This document shows positions 44,801 through 56,019 of a stretch of 64,000 nucleotides of DNA, piece by piece. Both the position numbers and the translations under genes were made by a program. The notes below the pieces were generated by a model. It had not been told where the DNA came from. It ran no database searches and worked only from the letters and a program-made list of their open reading frames with translations. Each line of letters starts with the position of its first letter. Within the stretch, counting starts at the first letter, position 1. This DNA is from Stomoxys calcitrans (lineage: Eukaryota > Arthropoda > Insecta > Diptera > Muscidae), in contig NC_081555.1 in assembly GCF_963082655.1 (NCBI RefSeq), positions 185,649,424-185,713,423 of the forward strand, in the 5' to 3' direction.

Positions 44801-47188
44801 ACTTTCTCTGTCACTTTTTGGACAAATTTTACAAATTTCATATTCCTAATGTACATATGCAGATAAGTAAATGCGGTGTTCAACTGTCGAAAACAGAACG
44901 ACAGTTAACTAGACCTATCCGATATGGTGAGTGAACTTAACTGATTAAAATAAGAAATTGAAATGTCGCTTTGAGAGCATCTCCATTTGAGGATGATGTT
45001 GTGGGACTATTTGTCAAGCGGGGTATAGACATATTTTGCCTGCTGGCTGTTAAATAAACGAGGTTGTGTACGTACGTACATACAAACATATGTTGTGTGT
45101 GTTTCAGTATTACTCGATTCGATTCGATTGTGCTATCAAATGACTTTATGGAAATATTTTAATGGGATTTCTTTTTATCAGATTCGTAGGTTCTCTTTGT
45201 GTATCTGACATTTGTTGCACTCAGATATACAACACACACACACACACACACATGCCAAGGACGACGAGGAAAATCTACAATCAAACAACGTATGTACATA
45301 GGTAGATACACATGATGGGTATATGCTCATCACACCTACACGTGTTTATGTATGCTTGTATGCATTCAAAATGAATTTATATCACACATCCATTTTGAGA
45401 ACGCCAACACCAACCAACACAAAGTTAAAGCATCTGATGCTCTTGGGTAATAAAGAAACCAAAGAGAGGACTCACACACAGCACTCAAGCACACACACAC
45501 ACACAGAGGCACTATTGCATTACCAATTGCCACACATTACAGGCAAACACTCACCCACGAGATGGCCACAATCACAAATTATTAGTTTTTGGTGGGGCAA
45601 AAAACGAGAAAAGGGTAAAATATCACAGCTTTTTGGTTTTTGTGATAACTTGAAGTTGTGGTCAGTGGCATGTAAAAACAACATAATTTTCGACGGACAA
45701 AACAGCGGTACGTGCCAAGTTTTGCAATGCCAAACACCATACGTCGTACGTCCTACACGCTGCTTGTTGTTGGCCTTTGCGTTTCGGGCAAAAAACATCT
45801 CCTCATTCATAAAAGCCATTTGCAAAGAACTCACACAGCATCCCGTAATTTAACACATTCGCACAATTGCATTCCCGGCCACAAGTTGTACACACTCGCA
45901 CGGACACTCTCACACCCAGGACTGATCGGTGCATTTTGTTTAAATGTACCGCAACGTCTAAGTTTTTTGTTTAACTTTTTCAACGGGAAAAGAGGAAGAA
46001 TAAGAAAATATGGCAGCAAGTTTAGCAAATGACTTCATTTTCCGGGACCACTCTGCGGCTGTGAACTACCGGTCCTCCGAGTTGGGTTTTCACACACCAG
46101 CAGAGAAACTTTGGCAAACCCAACCGTAACGCTTCTCTCATGTGCGGCTGTTGGTTTGTTTGTTAAAACAACCGAATTAATTTAATATCTCTCCTGCCAC
46201 TTTTATAGATGGACTCGCTTTCATGGACCCAACTATAACTCAGGCAGATACCCCCTTACCTATCCGTTCTTAGATTCATTTCAGTGTGTCGGTAGGGGAT
46301 GTTATATGGGGTGGCTCTATGTTGGGGTCAACTGCATCCAACGGTGATCCTCAAGTTGGGAATCTGTAGATTGGAGCACGTCGCTACATACATTAGATGC
46401 GATGGAAGTACCGCAAAACATTTATTCATTAAAATAAGACCATGAATCAGGCACACACACATACATATATTCTCACTAACACAAACTCATGCATACCAAC
46501 AAGAAGGCCGACATGCAGAATGAATTTGCCTGCGATTTTGTTGTGTGTGTGTGTGTATGTGGTGTGTGTGTGTGTGATGGGAGTGTGAGTGTACAATCCA
46601 AATGAATATGTTTTACATCATACTGACTGGCGTTTTGCCATTTGCGGCTTCTGTGAGCAAAGTGAAATTGACTAATAGCTCAAGAATAAGCGGGTTAGCA
46701 GGAGCTCGTACAATACTCAAACACACGAGCACACATACACATGTGAACATTTATATGCCGATGTGTACTTTCAAAAGAATACACCAAGTGTTGAAAGTAA
46801 TTTTCGGTATCATAAATCCACCAAAAAAAAAAACAAACGAATAAAATGAAAGGAGATATGAACAAGTGAATGTGTGTGTGTGCGCACATAAAAAATTGCA
46901 CTCACACATGGATAGGAATGCATAAATCCAGGGTAATGTTGCCATCTTGGACATTAGACTAGTGAGAATCTATTCATAATTTCCCCGTCTCTCTTTGCAC
47001 TCATTGGGTATTTAACGCCAAATTTGGGTCTCCTTCTTGATGTCAATTAGATTCGCATAGGTTTCCTTATTGAAATAGTCTTCCTTGGAACAAGCCACAT
47101 TTATGAACCCAAGACAGCTCTTTCGAAATATTGTCCGATTTGGACCAAACGGCGAGTCGTCTAACACCATTCTCCGTTGAATAATGCA
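44801..47188. other. transposon-poor island with CA/TG microsatellites
   Basis: No window repeat family. Contains (CA)n at about 45231-45251, 45495-45505 and 46451-46460, and (GT)n at 46541-46577. A 176-codon frame at 45323-45853 (+) is the longest in the window but is Thr/His-rich because of the CA repeats and has no domain. GC is raised relative to neighbours. Candidate host regulatory or intronic DNA. Confidence 0.5.
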
Positions 47189-47455
47189 CGCAAAAAATAA
47201 AAGGGTTGAGACAATTTTACAAGAAACAAAATTCTTTTATTGCGAAGTTTTTCTTCTATTGAAACTATGTAACGTTTAACTTCAACATATCAACTAACTA
47301 ACACAACTTTGTTTATTTTAAACCTTTTAGCAACTTTGCCTACGGTAAAAGCACTTTCCATATGTTGTAAAACCAAAAACTCTTCAGCAGCAAAAGTATT
47401 GTGGTAGTCGCAAATGAGTATTCGTTTACCAGACCAATAATTATTCTCTTGAGTC
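47189..47455 (+). repeat. dispersed repeat R3, copy 7 (near-complete)
   Basis: ACGCAAAAAATAAAAGGG at the left and AGTATTCGTTTACCAGACCAATAATTATTCTC at the right. Interior AACGTTTAACTTCAACATATC, TTTGTTTATTTTAAACC, TTTTAGCAACTTTGCCTACGGTAAAAGC. Followed immediately by a TA/GA microsatellite. Confidence 0.6.
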
Positions 47456-47460
47456 TCTCA

Positions 47461-47462
<2 letters not shown>

Positions 47463-47530
<68 letters not shown>
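47463..47530. repeat. (TA)n(GA)n microsatellite
   Basis: About 24 TA units run directly into about 10 GA units (TATATAGAGAGAGAG). It sits right after an R3 copy. A 69-codon frame through it is an artefact. Confidence 0.95.
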
Positions 47531-47859
47531 CGAAGGTGAGTAAGAAGTGATGTGCAAATGGCAAACTTGGAAATTGAAAATTTTAAAAGTTTCGCCATAG
47601 GTACGTCTAATGGCAAAAATCACTAGAACAACATGAAAGGCTTTTAACATAATTGGTTATAATAACATCGAAATAAATCCAAATATACTCTGGAAAAGTT
47701 TGAATTAACAAGATCTCCTTCTAATTGGGTAAAATTTGAGTTATAATAATGTTACAACATTAAATTGAACTTGGCATCCTTTTCAATATGCACTATTCTA
47801 TTTTAAGATTAAAAAGAATATACATATACCTAAGCATGACTTTTAATTAATTTATAATT

Positions 47860-48068
47860 AAAACAAAACTAGTTGAAACCACGAATAAAATGTTATAAAT
47901 CAAGTACGAAAGTAAAGTGTAAAATCTGTATATTTGTCAAAAATTCTTGCAAGAATTTATCCAAATCAAAGCGTACTTTTATCGCAAACAAAATCCAACG
48001 TTTCTCAGATCAGAAATTTATTTCGCAAAAATTTCTTTTATGTGAAACGAATTTTTTTTTGCGTGTGC
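47860..48068 (+). repeat. dispersed repeat R7, copy 3
   Basis: AAACTAGTTGAAACCACGAATAAAATGTT, ATTCTTGCAAGAATTTATCC, GTACTTTTATCGCAAACAAAATCCAACGTTTCTCA and TTATGTGAAACGAATTTTTTTTTGCG. The best of three copies. Confidence 0.55.
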
Positions 48069-48084
48069 AAAACAAAATATTGCA

Positions 48085-48560
48085 ATGGCAGCTGAATCTA
48101 ACTATAATCCGATTTCCACCGTATTCGGGAGGGATATGTAATGGGTCTAATACAAATTCTTGTACCGAATAAATGCGCATTTTATAGGCTCAAAAACTTA
48201 CATTGGGAGACCGGTATGTATGACAGCTATATTCAAATATAATCCGATCGTTACCATACTTAGGACAAATGGCGGTCGAACGCAACTCATTCTACAGAAT
48301 GTCAGCGAAATTGGATAATAAATGCGTCTTTTCTGGGTCGTATTGGATATAGCTGCCGTATTGGACCCAGCTGGGATCTGGGTCGTATTGAACACGGATG
48401 TTGAGGGGCCTAACATAGCTCAGTGTTCCAAATTTCAACGAAATCGGATAACAAAAGTGGCTTTAATGGACCTAAGACTTTAAATCGGCAGATCGGCCTG
48501 TTAGGAGGCTATATCAAGATATATACCTATATAAACCAATATATTGACATGATAATAACA
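48085..48560 (+). mobile_element. TR-like element, second monomer family
   Basis: Units built on GTCAGCGAAATTGGATAATAAATGCG, TATGACAGCTATATTCAAATATAATCCGATCG and GGGAGACCGGT. The same monomer family is clearer at 56020-56853. The terminal modules are not found on either side. Confidence 0.55.
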
Positions 48561-48784
48561 AAAACAAAACCTATGCAAACTTTTAGCTCAGTATATCATT
48601 TTTAAAGAAAGACAGACGCTCTACTGGTGATATGACCAATTTAACGCCTAAAAACTTGTGGCGCTTAGGGTAATTTTTGTTTTGTTTTGCTAATTAATTT
48701 TTTTTATTAAGAAATGATTCAGCTACAATCAAAAGTTGCAAGTTGCAACAAGTTTTCATACTTCGAAAGTTGTTTTTGCACATA

Positions 48785-49202
48785 CCACCGTAGGAGTATA
48801 CAAGTCTACTCACGCCGTTTGCAACACCTCGAAATATTGGTACGACCCTATAACGTGCATATATTCTTGTTCGTGTTGATACTCTATCTATCCATGTTCT
48901 TCCATCTGTCTGCCAAAATCACGATTCAGGTCGAAAAAATAAAGCTAGCCATCTAAAACTTTGCAAAAATACTTCTTATTGATGAAGGTCATAGGAGATT
49001 GCAAATGGACCATATCAAATTTGGAATATAATTCCCCTATAAACAGATTCATCGATTTGACTTCTTGAGCTCTTAAAAGGCATAATTTTTATCCGTTTTG
49101 GCTTTATTTTTGCACAGTGAGTTCTCCTACGACCTCCAACATCTGTGCCAAGTATAGTCTAAATGGTCCATAATCTTATATAGCTGCCATATAAACCAAT
49201 CT
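48785..49202 (-). mobile_element. TR element, partial copy cut by a mariner
   Basis: CCACCGTAGGAGTATAC, CCGTTTGCAACACCTCGAAATATTGG, ATATTCTTGTTCGTGTTG, CCATGTTCTTCCATCTGTCTGCC, then one monomer and part of a second, ending ATAGCTGCCATATAAACCAATCTC. The DD41D copy starts right there, so the mariner either inserted into or truncates it. Confidence 0.65.
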
Positions 49203-49890
49203 CTATCCATGGTCCATCCGCCCAGTCCAATTTTGGCATACTCTTTCCAACATTTCAGCCGGTATATCACGAATAAATGCTTCAATGTTGTCTTCCAATG
49301 CGTCAATTGCACCCGGCTTGTCTGTATAGACATGAGCTTTAACATATCCCCACAAAAAATAGCCTACATGCGTTAAATCGCACAATCAAGGCGGCCAATT
49401 GATCGTTCCCGAACATGAAATAAAATGTTCACCGAATTCGCCTCTCAATAAGTCTATTGTTACGCGTGTTGTGTGGCATGTGGCACCGTCTTGTTAAAAC
49501 CACATGTTATGCAAGTCAAGCTCTTGCATTTTGGGCAAAAAAGTTGGATATCATCTCACGGTAGCGCTCACCTTTCACAGTTACGTTACGATTCGCATAA
49601 TTTTCGAAGAAGTACAGTCCATTGATGCCACCAGCCCATAAACCGCAACAAACTGTGACTTTTTCTGGATGCATAGGTAGCTCTTCCAATGCTTCTGGCT
49701 GTTATTCACTACAAAATCGAACCGCGCTATGAACTTTTTTAACAGAACACGCAATAATTTGCTAGCTTCGTTGTAAGACGATACCTGGTTAAATTGTAGA
49801 CTAAATTGAAGATGTTTGACAGTGAAACAAAACACGAGACGTGCGTGAGCTGTTAAAACTAGTGTTACCAAATAGATAATAGGTAATAAT
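49203..49890 (-). mobile_element. DD41D (rosa-like) mariner, deleted copy E
   Basis: Reverse-strand blocks: LPMHPEKVTVC.GLWAGGINGL, YFFENYANRNVTVKGERYRE, MQELDLHNMWF, QDGATCHTTRVTIDLLRGEF, VNWPP.LCDLTHVGYFLWGY, VYTDKPGAIDALEDNIEAF and IPAEMLERVCQNWTGRMDHG. The third catalytic D is lost (THVG where a D is expected). The deletion here removes the N-terminus through the first catalytic D, different from the 17.2-kb and 20.8-kb copies. The TIRs are decayed. Confidence 0.8.
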
Positions 49891-49977
49891 ATTTTTTTCA
49901 TGTTAATACATACCTCTCTCAATTAAAAACACACATTTTTGTTTAATTAGTTGACACAAACGCAAGTTTATAACCTA

Positions 49978-50584
49978 AAGGGTGATTTTTGTGAGGTTAG
50001 GATTTTCATGCATTAGTATTTGACAGATCACGTGGGATTTCAGACATGGTGTCAAAGAGAAAGATGGTCAGTATGCTTTGACATTTCATCATGAATAGAC
50101 TTACTAACGAGCAACTCTTGCAAATCATTGAATTTTATTACCAAAATCAGTGTTCGGTTCGAAATGTGTTCAAATTTTGACAAATTTTGTTCAGCGATGA
50201 GGCTCATTTCTGGTTGAATGGCTACGTAAATAAGCAAAATTGCCGCATTTGGAGTGAACAGCAACCAGAAGCCGTTCAAGAACTGCCCATGCATCCCGAA
50301 AAATGCACTGTTTGGTGTGGTTTGCACGCTGGTGGAATCATTGGACCGTATTTTTTCAAAGATGCTGTTGGACGCAACGTTACGGTGAATGAACACATTT
50401 CGAACCGAACACTGATTTTGGTAATAAAATTCAATGATTTGCAAGCGTTGCTCGTTAGTAAGTCTATTCGTGATGAAATGTCAAAGCATACTGAGCATCT
50501 TTCTCTTTGACACCATGTCTGAAATCCCACGTGATCTGTCAAATACTAATGCATGAAAATCCTAACCTCAAAAAAATCACCCTT
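49978..50584 (+). mobile_element. fold-back DD41D mariner derivative
   Basis: 607 bp between TA duplications (49976-49977, 50585-50586). The arms 49978-50172 and 50390-50584 are inverted copies of 195 bp with only four mismatches, beginning AAGGGTGATTTTT. Each arm holds the transposase start (MNRLTNEQLLQIIEFYYQNQ). The 217-bp centre keeps FSDEAHFWLNGYVNKQNCRI, QPEAVQELPMHPEKCTVW and GGIIGPYFFKDAVGRNVTVN, with the first catalytic D. The 3' half of the gene is replaced by an inverted copy of the 5' end. A 107-codon frame (50187-50510) crosses centre and right arm but lacks the other two catalytic residues. Confidence 0.92.
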
Positions 50585-50754
50585 TATTTGATAATCCACA
50601 AAACATGTGGTAATGCTTAGTTAGCACCCGCTGAAACATATGCTAGAGTAGAACAGCTTACAGCCGTTCTACTGGACCAAATCAATAAATGTAGAATCGG
50701 TTTCTAAGATCAGTGAAGTGAAGTTTTTGATTCATTGAGGCACAATTTTGCCGA

Positions 50755-50880
50755 TTTCGCCCATAGTGAGACGGTTAGATCGTCTCAAATTTGTATGACG
50801 ATCAAGAATATATATATATATATGCTGTTTAGGGTCGGAAATAGATATTTCGATGTGTTGTGGGGTCATTTTTCATTCAT
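50755..50880 (+). repeat. TR-element 3' module fragment
   Basis: GTTAGATCGTCTCAAATTTG, GACGATCAAGAATATATATATATATATG, TTTAGGGTCGGAAATAGATATTTCGATGTGTTG. Only the TA-seed end survives. Confidence 0.55.
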
Positions 50881-51089
50881 TTCTTTTAACTGGTGATTAG
50901 TGCAACCAAACTTGTACCAGTGGCAACATTGGTCAATGCTGCATTTACGAATAAACACAGTGAACCGCTGAACATAAGGAAACATTTTTTAAATTTTTGA
51001 AATCCAGCCTGGTTTTACATTGATGAGTAAGAAATCAAAGTCAAAAATCTTAGAAAGTTCTATATATAAAAAAACGTGAGGGTCGGGTG

Positions 51090-51232
51090 CAACTGACCTG
51101 ATAAAAGTCCAAATCGGTACTTTGATCACAACTTAAAGTTAAAAGACAGACGGACTTTGCTAGGTCAATTATGTTCGGGAGTTACAAAAACGCGTTTATA
51201 ACACCCTGCTGTAGTGTAGGGTATAATTAAGT
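51090..51232 (+). repeat. TR-like 3' module fragment
   Basis: AAAGACAGACGGACTTTGCTAGGTC, GTTCGGGAGTTACAAAAACGCGTTTATAACACCCTGCTGTAGTGTAGGGTATAATTA. Keeps the seed and GGGTATAAT end of a variant; monomers are gone. Confidence 0.5.
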
Positions 51233-53239
51233 TTATCCCTTTAATTAACACCGATGGCATAAAAAATAACCAAAAATAGAGATTTCTTTGAAAAATTCTA
51301 GCTCGAGTTAGGAAAGAGGCATCCCAACGCGGTTTTCATTGGCGTTAAGTGGACCTATGAAACTAGTTAAATAACACATAAAATAATTTTTTGGATAGAA
51401 AATTGGATTGCTGAAAATTTGCAATTTTATGAATCTCCAATATTGAAACAATTGTTCCGAAAATTCTTGGCTGTGGGATTTCTTTTTACCTTTTTGGTGT
51501 CTTATTGTGTTTGATGATTCTCATATTTTAATAACACACCGAGCTACATTTTTGGGCAACAGTGACGAGTTTATGTAAAAGGCAAAAACATCCAATTTTT
51601 ACGCTAAATGTTTATAAAATATTGAGAAAACAATTTTTTCTAGACCGAAAAAGGCGAAGACAGAAGTTTAAACATTTGTTTAATATATCTTTTTATTCTT
51701 AAAAATGTCTACATCAATGTGAAATTTAACCAAAATCGGTTGAATAATAAATTTGCAAAGGAGGTATTCTCTCAACAACAGCTTGAGACAGAACCGCACT
51801 TGTCACTATGCAGCGATTAAAATTAACAAGGAGTATTTCAAGGAATACAGATCCAACCTTGCGATTGTACACAATCGATTCCCATTGTGGAAGGAAAAAC
51901 AAGCATAGCTATTATTTTTCGCTCATCTTCGGGCAAAAATGCGTGGGCATGGAATGTCAAGACAATCAAGAATGTATGACGGTATATGTGTTATAGGGTC
52001 TCAGATCAATATTTGGGAACAATATAAGCAATACGCTATGAAAAGCTATTTTGAAGAATTTTCTTCTTATCTATTTTAAGTACGACAGAGTTTTTGGCTT
52101 CGTAATACTGTGCAGTGTTAAAGCCACAAGCTCAATACGTATGCAAAGCAATCATTGTGATATTCTGCCAAAAAAAAGACAAACATTCACACATACACAG
52201 AGGCAATGCGTCCTTTTGCCAAACACGCAGTGCAGTTAGTCCATATTTCTGAACGATTATATTTGGCTGTTGCTGGCGTGGCAGTAGTTTCAGGCGGATG
52301 AGGACTTGAGCATGTGTAAGTGCTAAATAAAAATGGTGTTTTGCTTCTTTTCAAGATTTCGCCCATAAGTGCTCTTAAGAGCGCTCATCTGAACTTCGAA
52401 TGCCTTATGCCCGGCATGGATTGTGCAAAACGAGCAAATGTTGCTGTGGGACGTCACCACTCCATCTGGCCGTCCCGGCAACACTTTTTCAATGAAAATT
52501 GTACTCCATTTCCTCCTTTCATACTCTGTTTCGTATGTTTGAAAGATTTGCATGGAAACTAACAACCGATGAGTGCCAAACCAAACAAATTAATGAAAAG
52601 AGTTCCTTTTGCTGATAAGAGTCTTGTTTTGGTTTTCCGAAAGAAAAAGTGCATATTCTCGTACGTTTGTGAGCTCTTTACTCATCGCAAAGCTTCAAAC
52701 ACATTTCCTCACAAAACAAGAAAAAATGTTCTTAACAAATTAATGATACCGAAATTCCTTGCGAGCACTTGGTTAAAATTTAATTTCATCTTAAGCTTAG
52801 TTTAAGATTTCATCTTTATTCTTTTTTATTGCCTTCGAATGAGGAAAGAGGCCTACAACATCTCACAGCTTTCATCTCTATAAAGAGCTCATGATTTCTG
52901 GTTGTTTCTCCCTTGAGTGAAGCTGGAAAATGTAATTTATGTGAATCCATTCCCTTTGGCTACAACATTCAACCCAAGTTTACTTTCTTTGCAATGAATG
53001 CCATACACTGAAAATGTTGTAGTTGAGTTGTTTAATCATTGTTACATTAGTCAAACATTTGTCTAGTTTGGTTCCGGCTATGACCTACACCACCGAGTCC
53101 ACCTATCCCTAAAAAGGGTCGTCATCCTCTTTAGGGATATTGTTACATCTTTTTAGAGCTATTGTTACAATCTGACCTTAATGTTAAGTATACTGTGTTA
53201 AAAAAATTACAACATTATTTTAACACTCTCAAATAATTA
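51233..53239. other. spacer and transposon-poor island
   Basis: 51233-51800 is AT-rich. A short TR-like scrap (GTCAAGACAATCAAGAATGTATGACGG) lies at about 51955-51985. 52030-53200 is host-like with no shared repeat. Opposed 80-codon frames at 52320-52565 on both strands are not recognisable. A near-duplicate TTTTTAGGGATATTGTTACA / TTTTTAGAGCTATTGTTACA pair is at 53130-53170. Confidence 0.4.
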
Positions 53240-54112
53240 TATTTATACCCTCCACTACAGGATGGTGGTATACTAATTTCGTCATTCCGTTTGTAACATA
53301 TTGAAATATTGATCGGAGACCCAAAAACCAATTTATGTTCTTGGTCATCTTGACATTCTAAGTCCATTTAACCATGTCTGTCCGTCTGTCGAAAACACGC
53401 AAACTTTCGAAAGAAAAGCTATGCGTTTGAAGTTTTGCAAAGGTATTTCCTGTTGCAGTAGGTCGGTTGGGATTGTTAATGGGCCATATCGGTTCATGTT
53501 TTGATATAGCTGCCATATAAACCATTCTTGGATCTTGTCTTCTTGAGCCTCTAGTCGGCGCAATTCTTATTGCATTTAGCTACAATTTCGTATGAGGTGT
53601 TTTGTTATGGCTTCCAATAACTATGCCAAGTATGGCTTAAATGGGTTCGTAACCTGATATAGCTGCCATGTAAATCGATCTCGAAACTTGAATTTCTGAG
53701 GCTCAATTGAGGGTGCAACTATTATCCGAATTGGCTGAAATTATTAAGTTTTGTGAGCCGCAATTGTCATCCGATTTGGCTGAAATTTTGTAAACAGTCT
53801 TCTGCTATAACTTTCAATATACGCCCTTGTAAGCCGATCGTTCGATTTTACGTCTTCAGCCCATGTGGGGCGCAATTATTATCCGGTTGCGCTGAAATTT
53901 TGTACCATGACTTCAACGATAGTCTTCAACAGCCACTTCAAGTATGATCTGAATCGGTGCTAAACCTGATATGGCTCCAAAAGCATGACAACTTTTATCC
54001 CTTATCCTTTGTTTACCTATAAAGAGAATTCGGGCAAAGAACTTGACAAATGCGATCCATGGTGGAGTGTATATGAGATTCGACCCGGTCGAACTTCGAA
54101 TGCTTTTAGTTG
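53240..54112 (-). mobile_element. TR element, near-complete copy
   Basis: TATACCCTCCACTACAGGATGG, TAATTTCGTCATTCCGTTTG, CCATGTCTGTCCGTCTGTCG, monomers with CATATAAACCATTCTTGGATCTTG and TATCCGAATTGGCTGAAATT. The far end reads CCTATAAAGAGAATTCGG..GAACTTGACAAATGCGATCCATGGTGGAG and a decayed hairpin GACCCGGTCGAACTTCG. Confidence 0.75.
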
Positions 54113-54760
54113 ATTTAACTCCTTTTTAAAGCGGGTGCATTCTGAATGCCTCTAATTCTGTTATGTAATTATATAGATGTTGTTTTTGTAATTGTGATTA
54201 TATAGATGTTGATTATACAATTAAGGCCTGGAAGTGTGACATTTTTCTTTACTAAAGCCATTTGTAGAAAACAAATGAGCTGCTATGCCATAGATGCTGC
54301 GTCACATGCTGTAATGCCGAAACCACACGGCATACCTGCAATTCTGTTGCATTGCAGGTATTGACAACAGCGTCAATTTTGAAAAAATATGAGAAATGAA
54401 AAACCCAAAGAAATTTGTTTACCTGTTATTTTTGCGAAATTTATGGTACATATTGATGTACAAACATTTTCCAAGCAATTTTTAACATTATGCAAAATAC
54501 TAGCCAATTTTTACCCCAAAAGTGAGATGTTTCCTGAGATGATCGTCACTAACATGTCGCTGTTAGTGCACGCCATGTCGATCTTGGGCGTAGTTGCATG
54601 CATATGGTAGTGTGCAGTTGTGATGTCTTGTGGTCTGTTAGTTAATTTGTACGGCATGACCTAACAGGACAATGGCATGCTTGTGCAACCCTTTATTATA
54701 CAATCACATTGACAGCAAAATTCTTAAAAAAGATCGTCTACGGATAAGAGAACACAAAAT
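54113..54760. other. unique spacer
   Basis: A short duplication, ATTATATAGATGTTG, occurs twice at about 54168 and 54199. The 73-codon frame at 54389-54610 is not recognised. Nothing else. Confidence 0.35.
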
Positions 54761-54763
54761 AGG

Positions 54764-54797
54764 TGCGAGGGTTGCCCTTTATATTTCGGTATTAGAG
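54764..54797 (+). mobile_element. mariner terminal fragment
   Basis: GCGAGGGTTGCCCTTTATATTTCGG resembles the TIR of the mariner at 41450-42135 (CGAGGGTTTGCTCTTTTATATTTCGG). Only about 30 bp remain, so this is tentative. Confidence 0.35.
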
Positions 54798-54844
54798 ATT
54801 CCAAAAACAATTATTAATAATCGAAAATCAGACTTAGCGTGATT

Positions 54845-55008
54845 TCAACAGCCAGACGGGCATGGCTAGATCGTCTTAGATTTTTACGCTGATCAAGAAT
54901 ATATATACTTTATAGGGCCGGAAATGGATATTTCGATGTGTTGCAAACGGAACGACAAAATGAATATACCCCCTTCCTTCGATGGTGGGTATAATAAAAA
55001 GTATTTGA
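54845..55008 (+). repeat. TR-element 3' module fragment
   Basis: CAGACGGGCATGGCTAGATCGTCTTAGA, GATCAAGAATATATATACTTTATAGGGCCGGAAATGGATATTTCGATGTGTTGC, ATACCCCCTTCCTTCGATGGTGGGTATAATAA. Monomers are absent. Confidence 0.6.
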
Positions 55009-55009
55009 G

Positions 55010-55340
55010 AGTAGAATTCAAATCTAATATCGAAATTTGGGACCAAGTGTTTGTGGGACCCCTCTCCAAAACACCCACAAAGAGGAAAAATATACCGAGC
55101 ATATCAATATGGGGCTCAAATGAAAAGTATTTGGGTGTAGAACACACAATGTGATAATCACATTCGGGAAAAGTGTCTACGGGGCCATCCCACCGCCATA
55201 ACATCCCTCAAGTAGGACGTAATTGCTGACCATTGCAATATGGGGCTCAAATAAGAGCCCCACACGAATCTGAGATACATTTTCAGGGCCAAGTCACTAT
55301 ATGACCACCCCATACCCCAAAACACCCCCGGGCTCCAAAG
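55010..55340 (+). repeat. R5 repeat, two to three degenerate units
   Basis: Units carry TATGGGGCTCAAATGAAAAGTATTTGGGTGTAG, AATATCGAAATTTGGGACCAAGTG and GGGGCCATCCCACC, in the order repeated at 59545-60190. No coding sequence. Confidence 0.55.
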
Positions 55341-55424
55341 GAAAGGATATCTATCCTTGTTGATACGTTCACTTATGTCAGAGTCCAGTAAAATTATCAA
55401 GTAAAAAGTAAAAGCAACAAGTAT

Positions 55425-55991
55425 TAGGTTATGTACCGCAATACTTAGCATAGTTATTGGAAGTCATAGCAAAACATCTCATGCGAAATTTCAGCCAAGT
55501 CGGATGAGAACTGCGCGCTCTATTGGCTCAAGAAGTCAAGATCCAAGATCATTTTATCTGACAGCTACACCAGGTTATAAACCGATTTGAATCATACTTT
55601 ACACAGTGTTCGGAAGTAGTACCAGAACACTACGTGTAAAATTTCAGTCAAATCGGACGACAATTGCGCCCTCTCGAGGCTCAAGAAGTCAAGACCCAAG
55701 ATCCGCTTATATGGCAGCTATATCAAAACATGGACCGATTTGGCCCATTTACAATCCCAACCGACCTACACTAATAAGAAGTATTCGGGCTAAATTTCAA
55801 GCGGTTAGCTTTATTCCTTCGAAAGTTAGCGTGCTTTCGACAGACAGATGGACGGACATAGCTAGATCGACTTAAAATGACATGACGATCAAGAATATAT
55901 ATATTTTTTAGGGTATATGACGCATATTTCTAGGTGTTACAAACAGAATGACGAAATTAATATACCCCCATCCAATGGTGGAGGGTATAAA
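55425..55991 (+). mobile_element. TR element, 3' part
   Basis: Two to three monomers (TTTCAGCCAAGTCGGATGAGAA, GGCTCAAGAAGTCAAGA, ATGGCAGCTATATCAAAACATGGACCGATTTGGCCC), then CAAGCGGTTAGC, CGACAGACAGATGGACGGACATAGCTAGATCGAC, GATCAAGAATATATATA and the end CCCCATCCAATGGTGGAGGGTATAAAAA. The hairpin end is missing. Directly abuts the next TR-like element. Confidence 0.75.
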
Positions 55992-56019
55992 AACGAAAAC
56001 TCATATACAAGTTTACAGT

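Noticed and set aside
45323..45853. 176-codon frame, the longest in the window
   Set aside because: Composition follows the CA microsatellites (Thr, His runs). No conserved motif, and an opposing 104-codon frame overlaps.
50187..50510. Functional transposase in the fold-back element
   Set aside because: Only the first catalytic aspartate region is present; the second and third are gone and the frame runs into the inverted arm.
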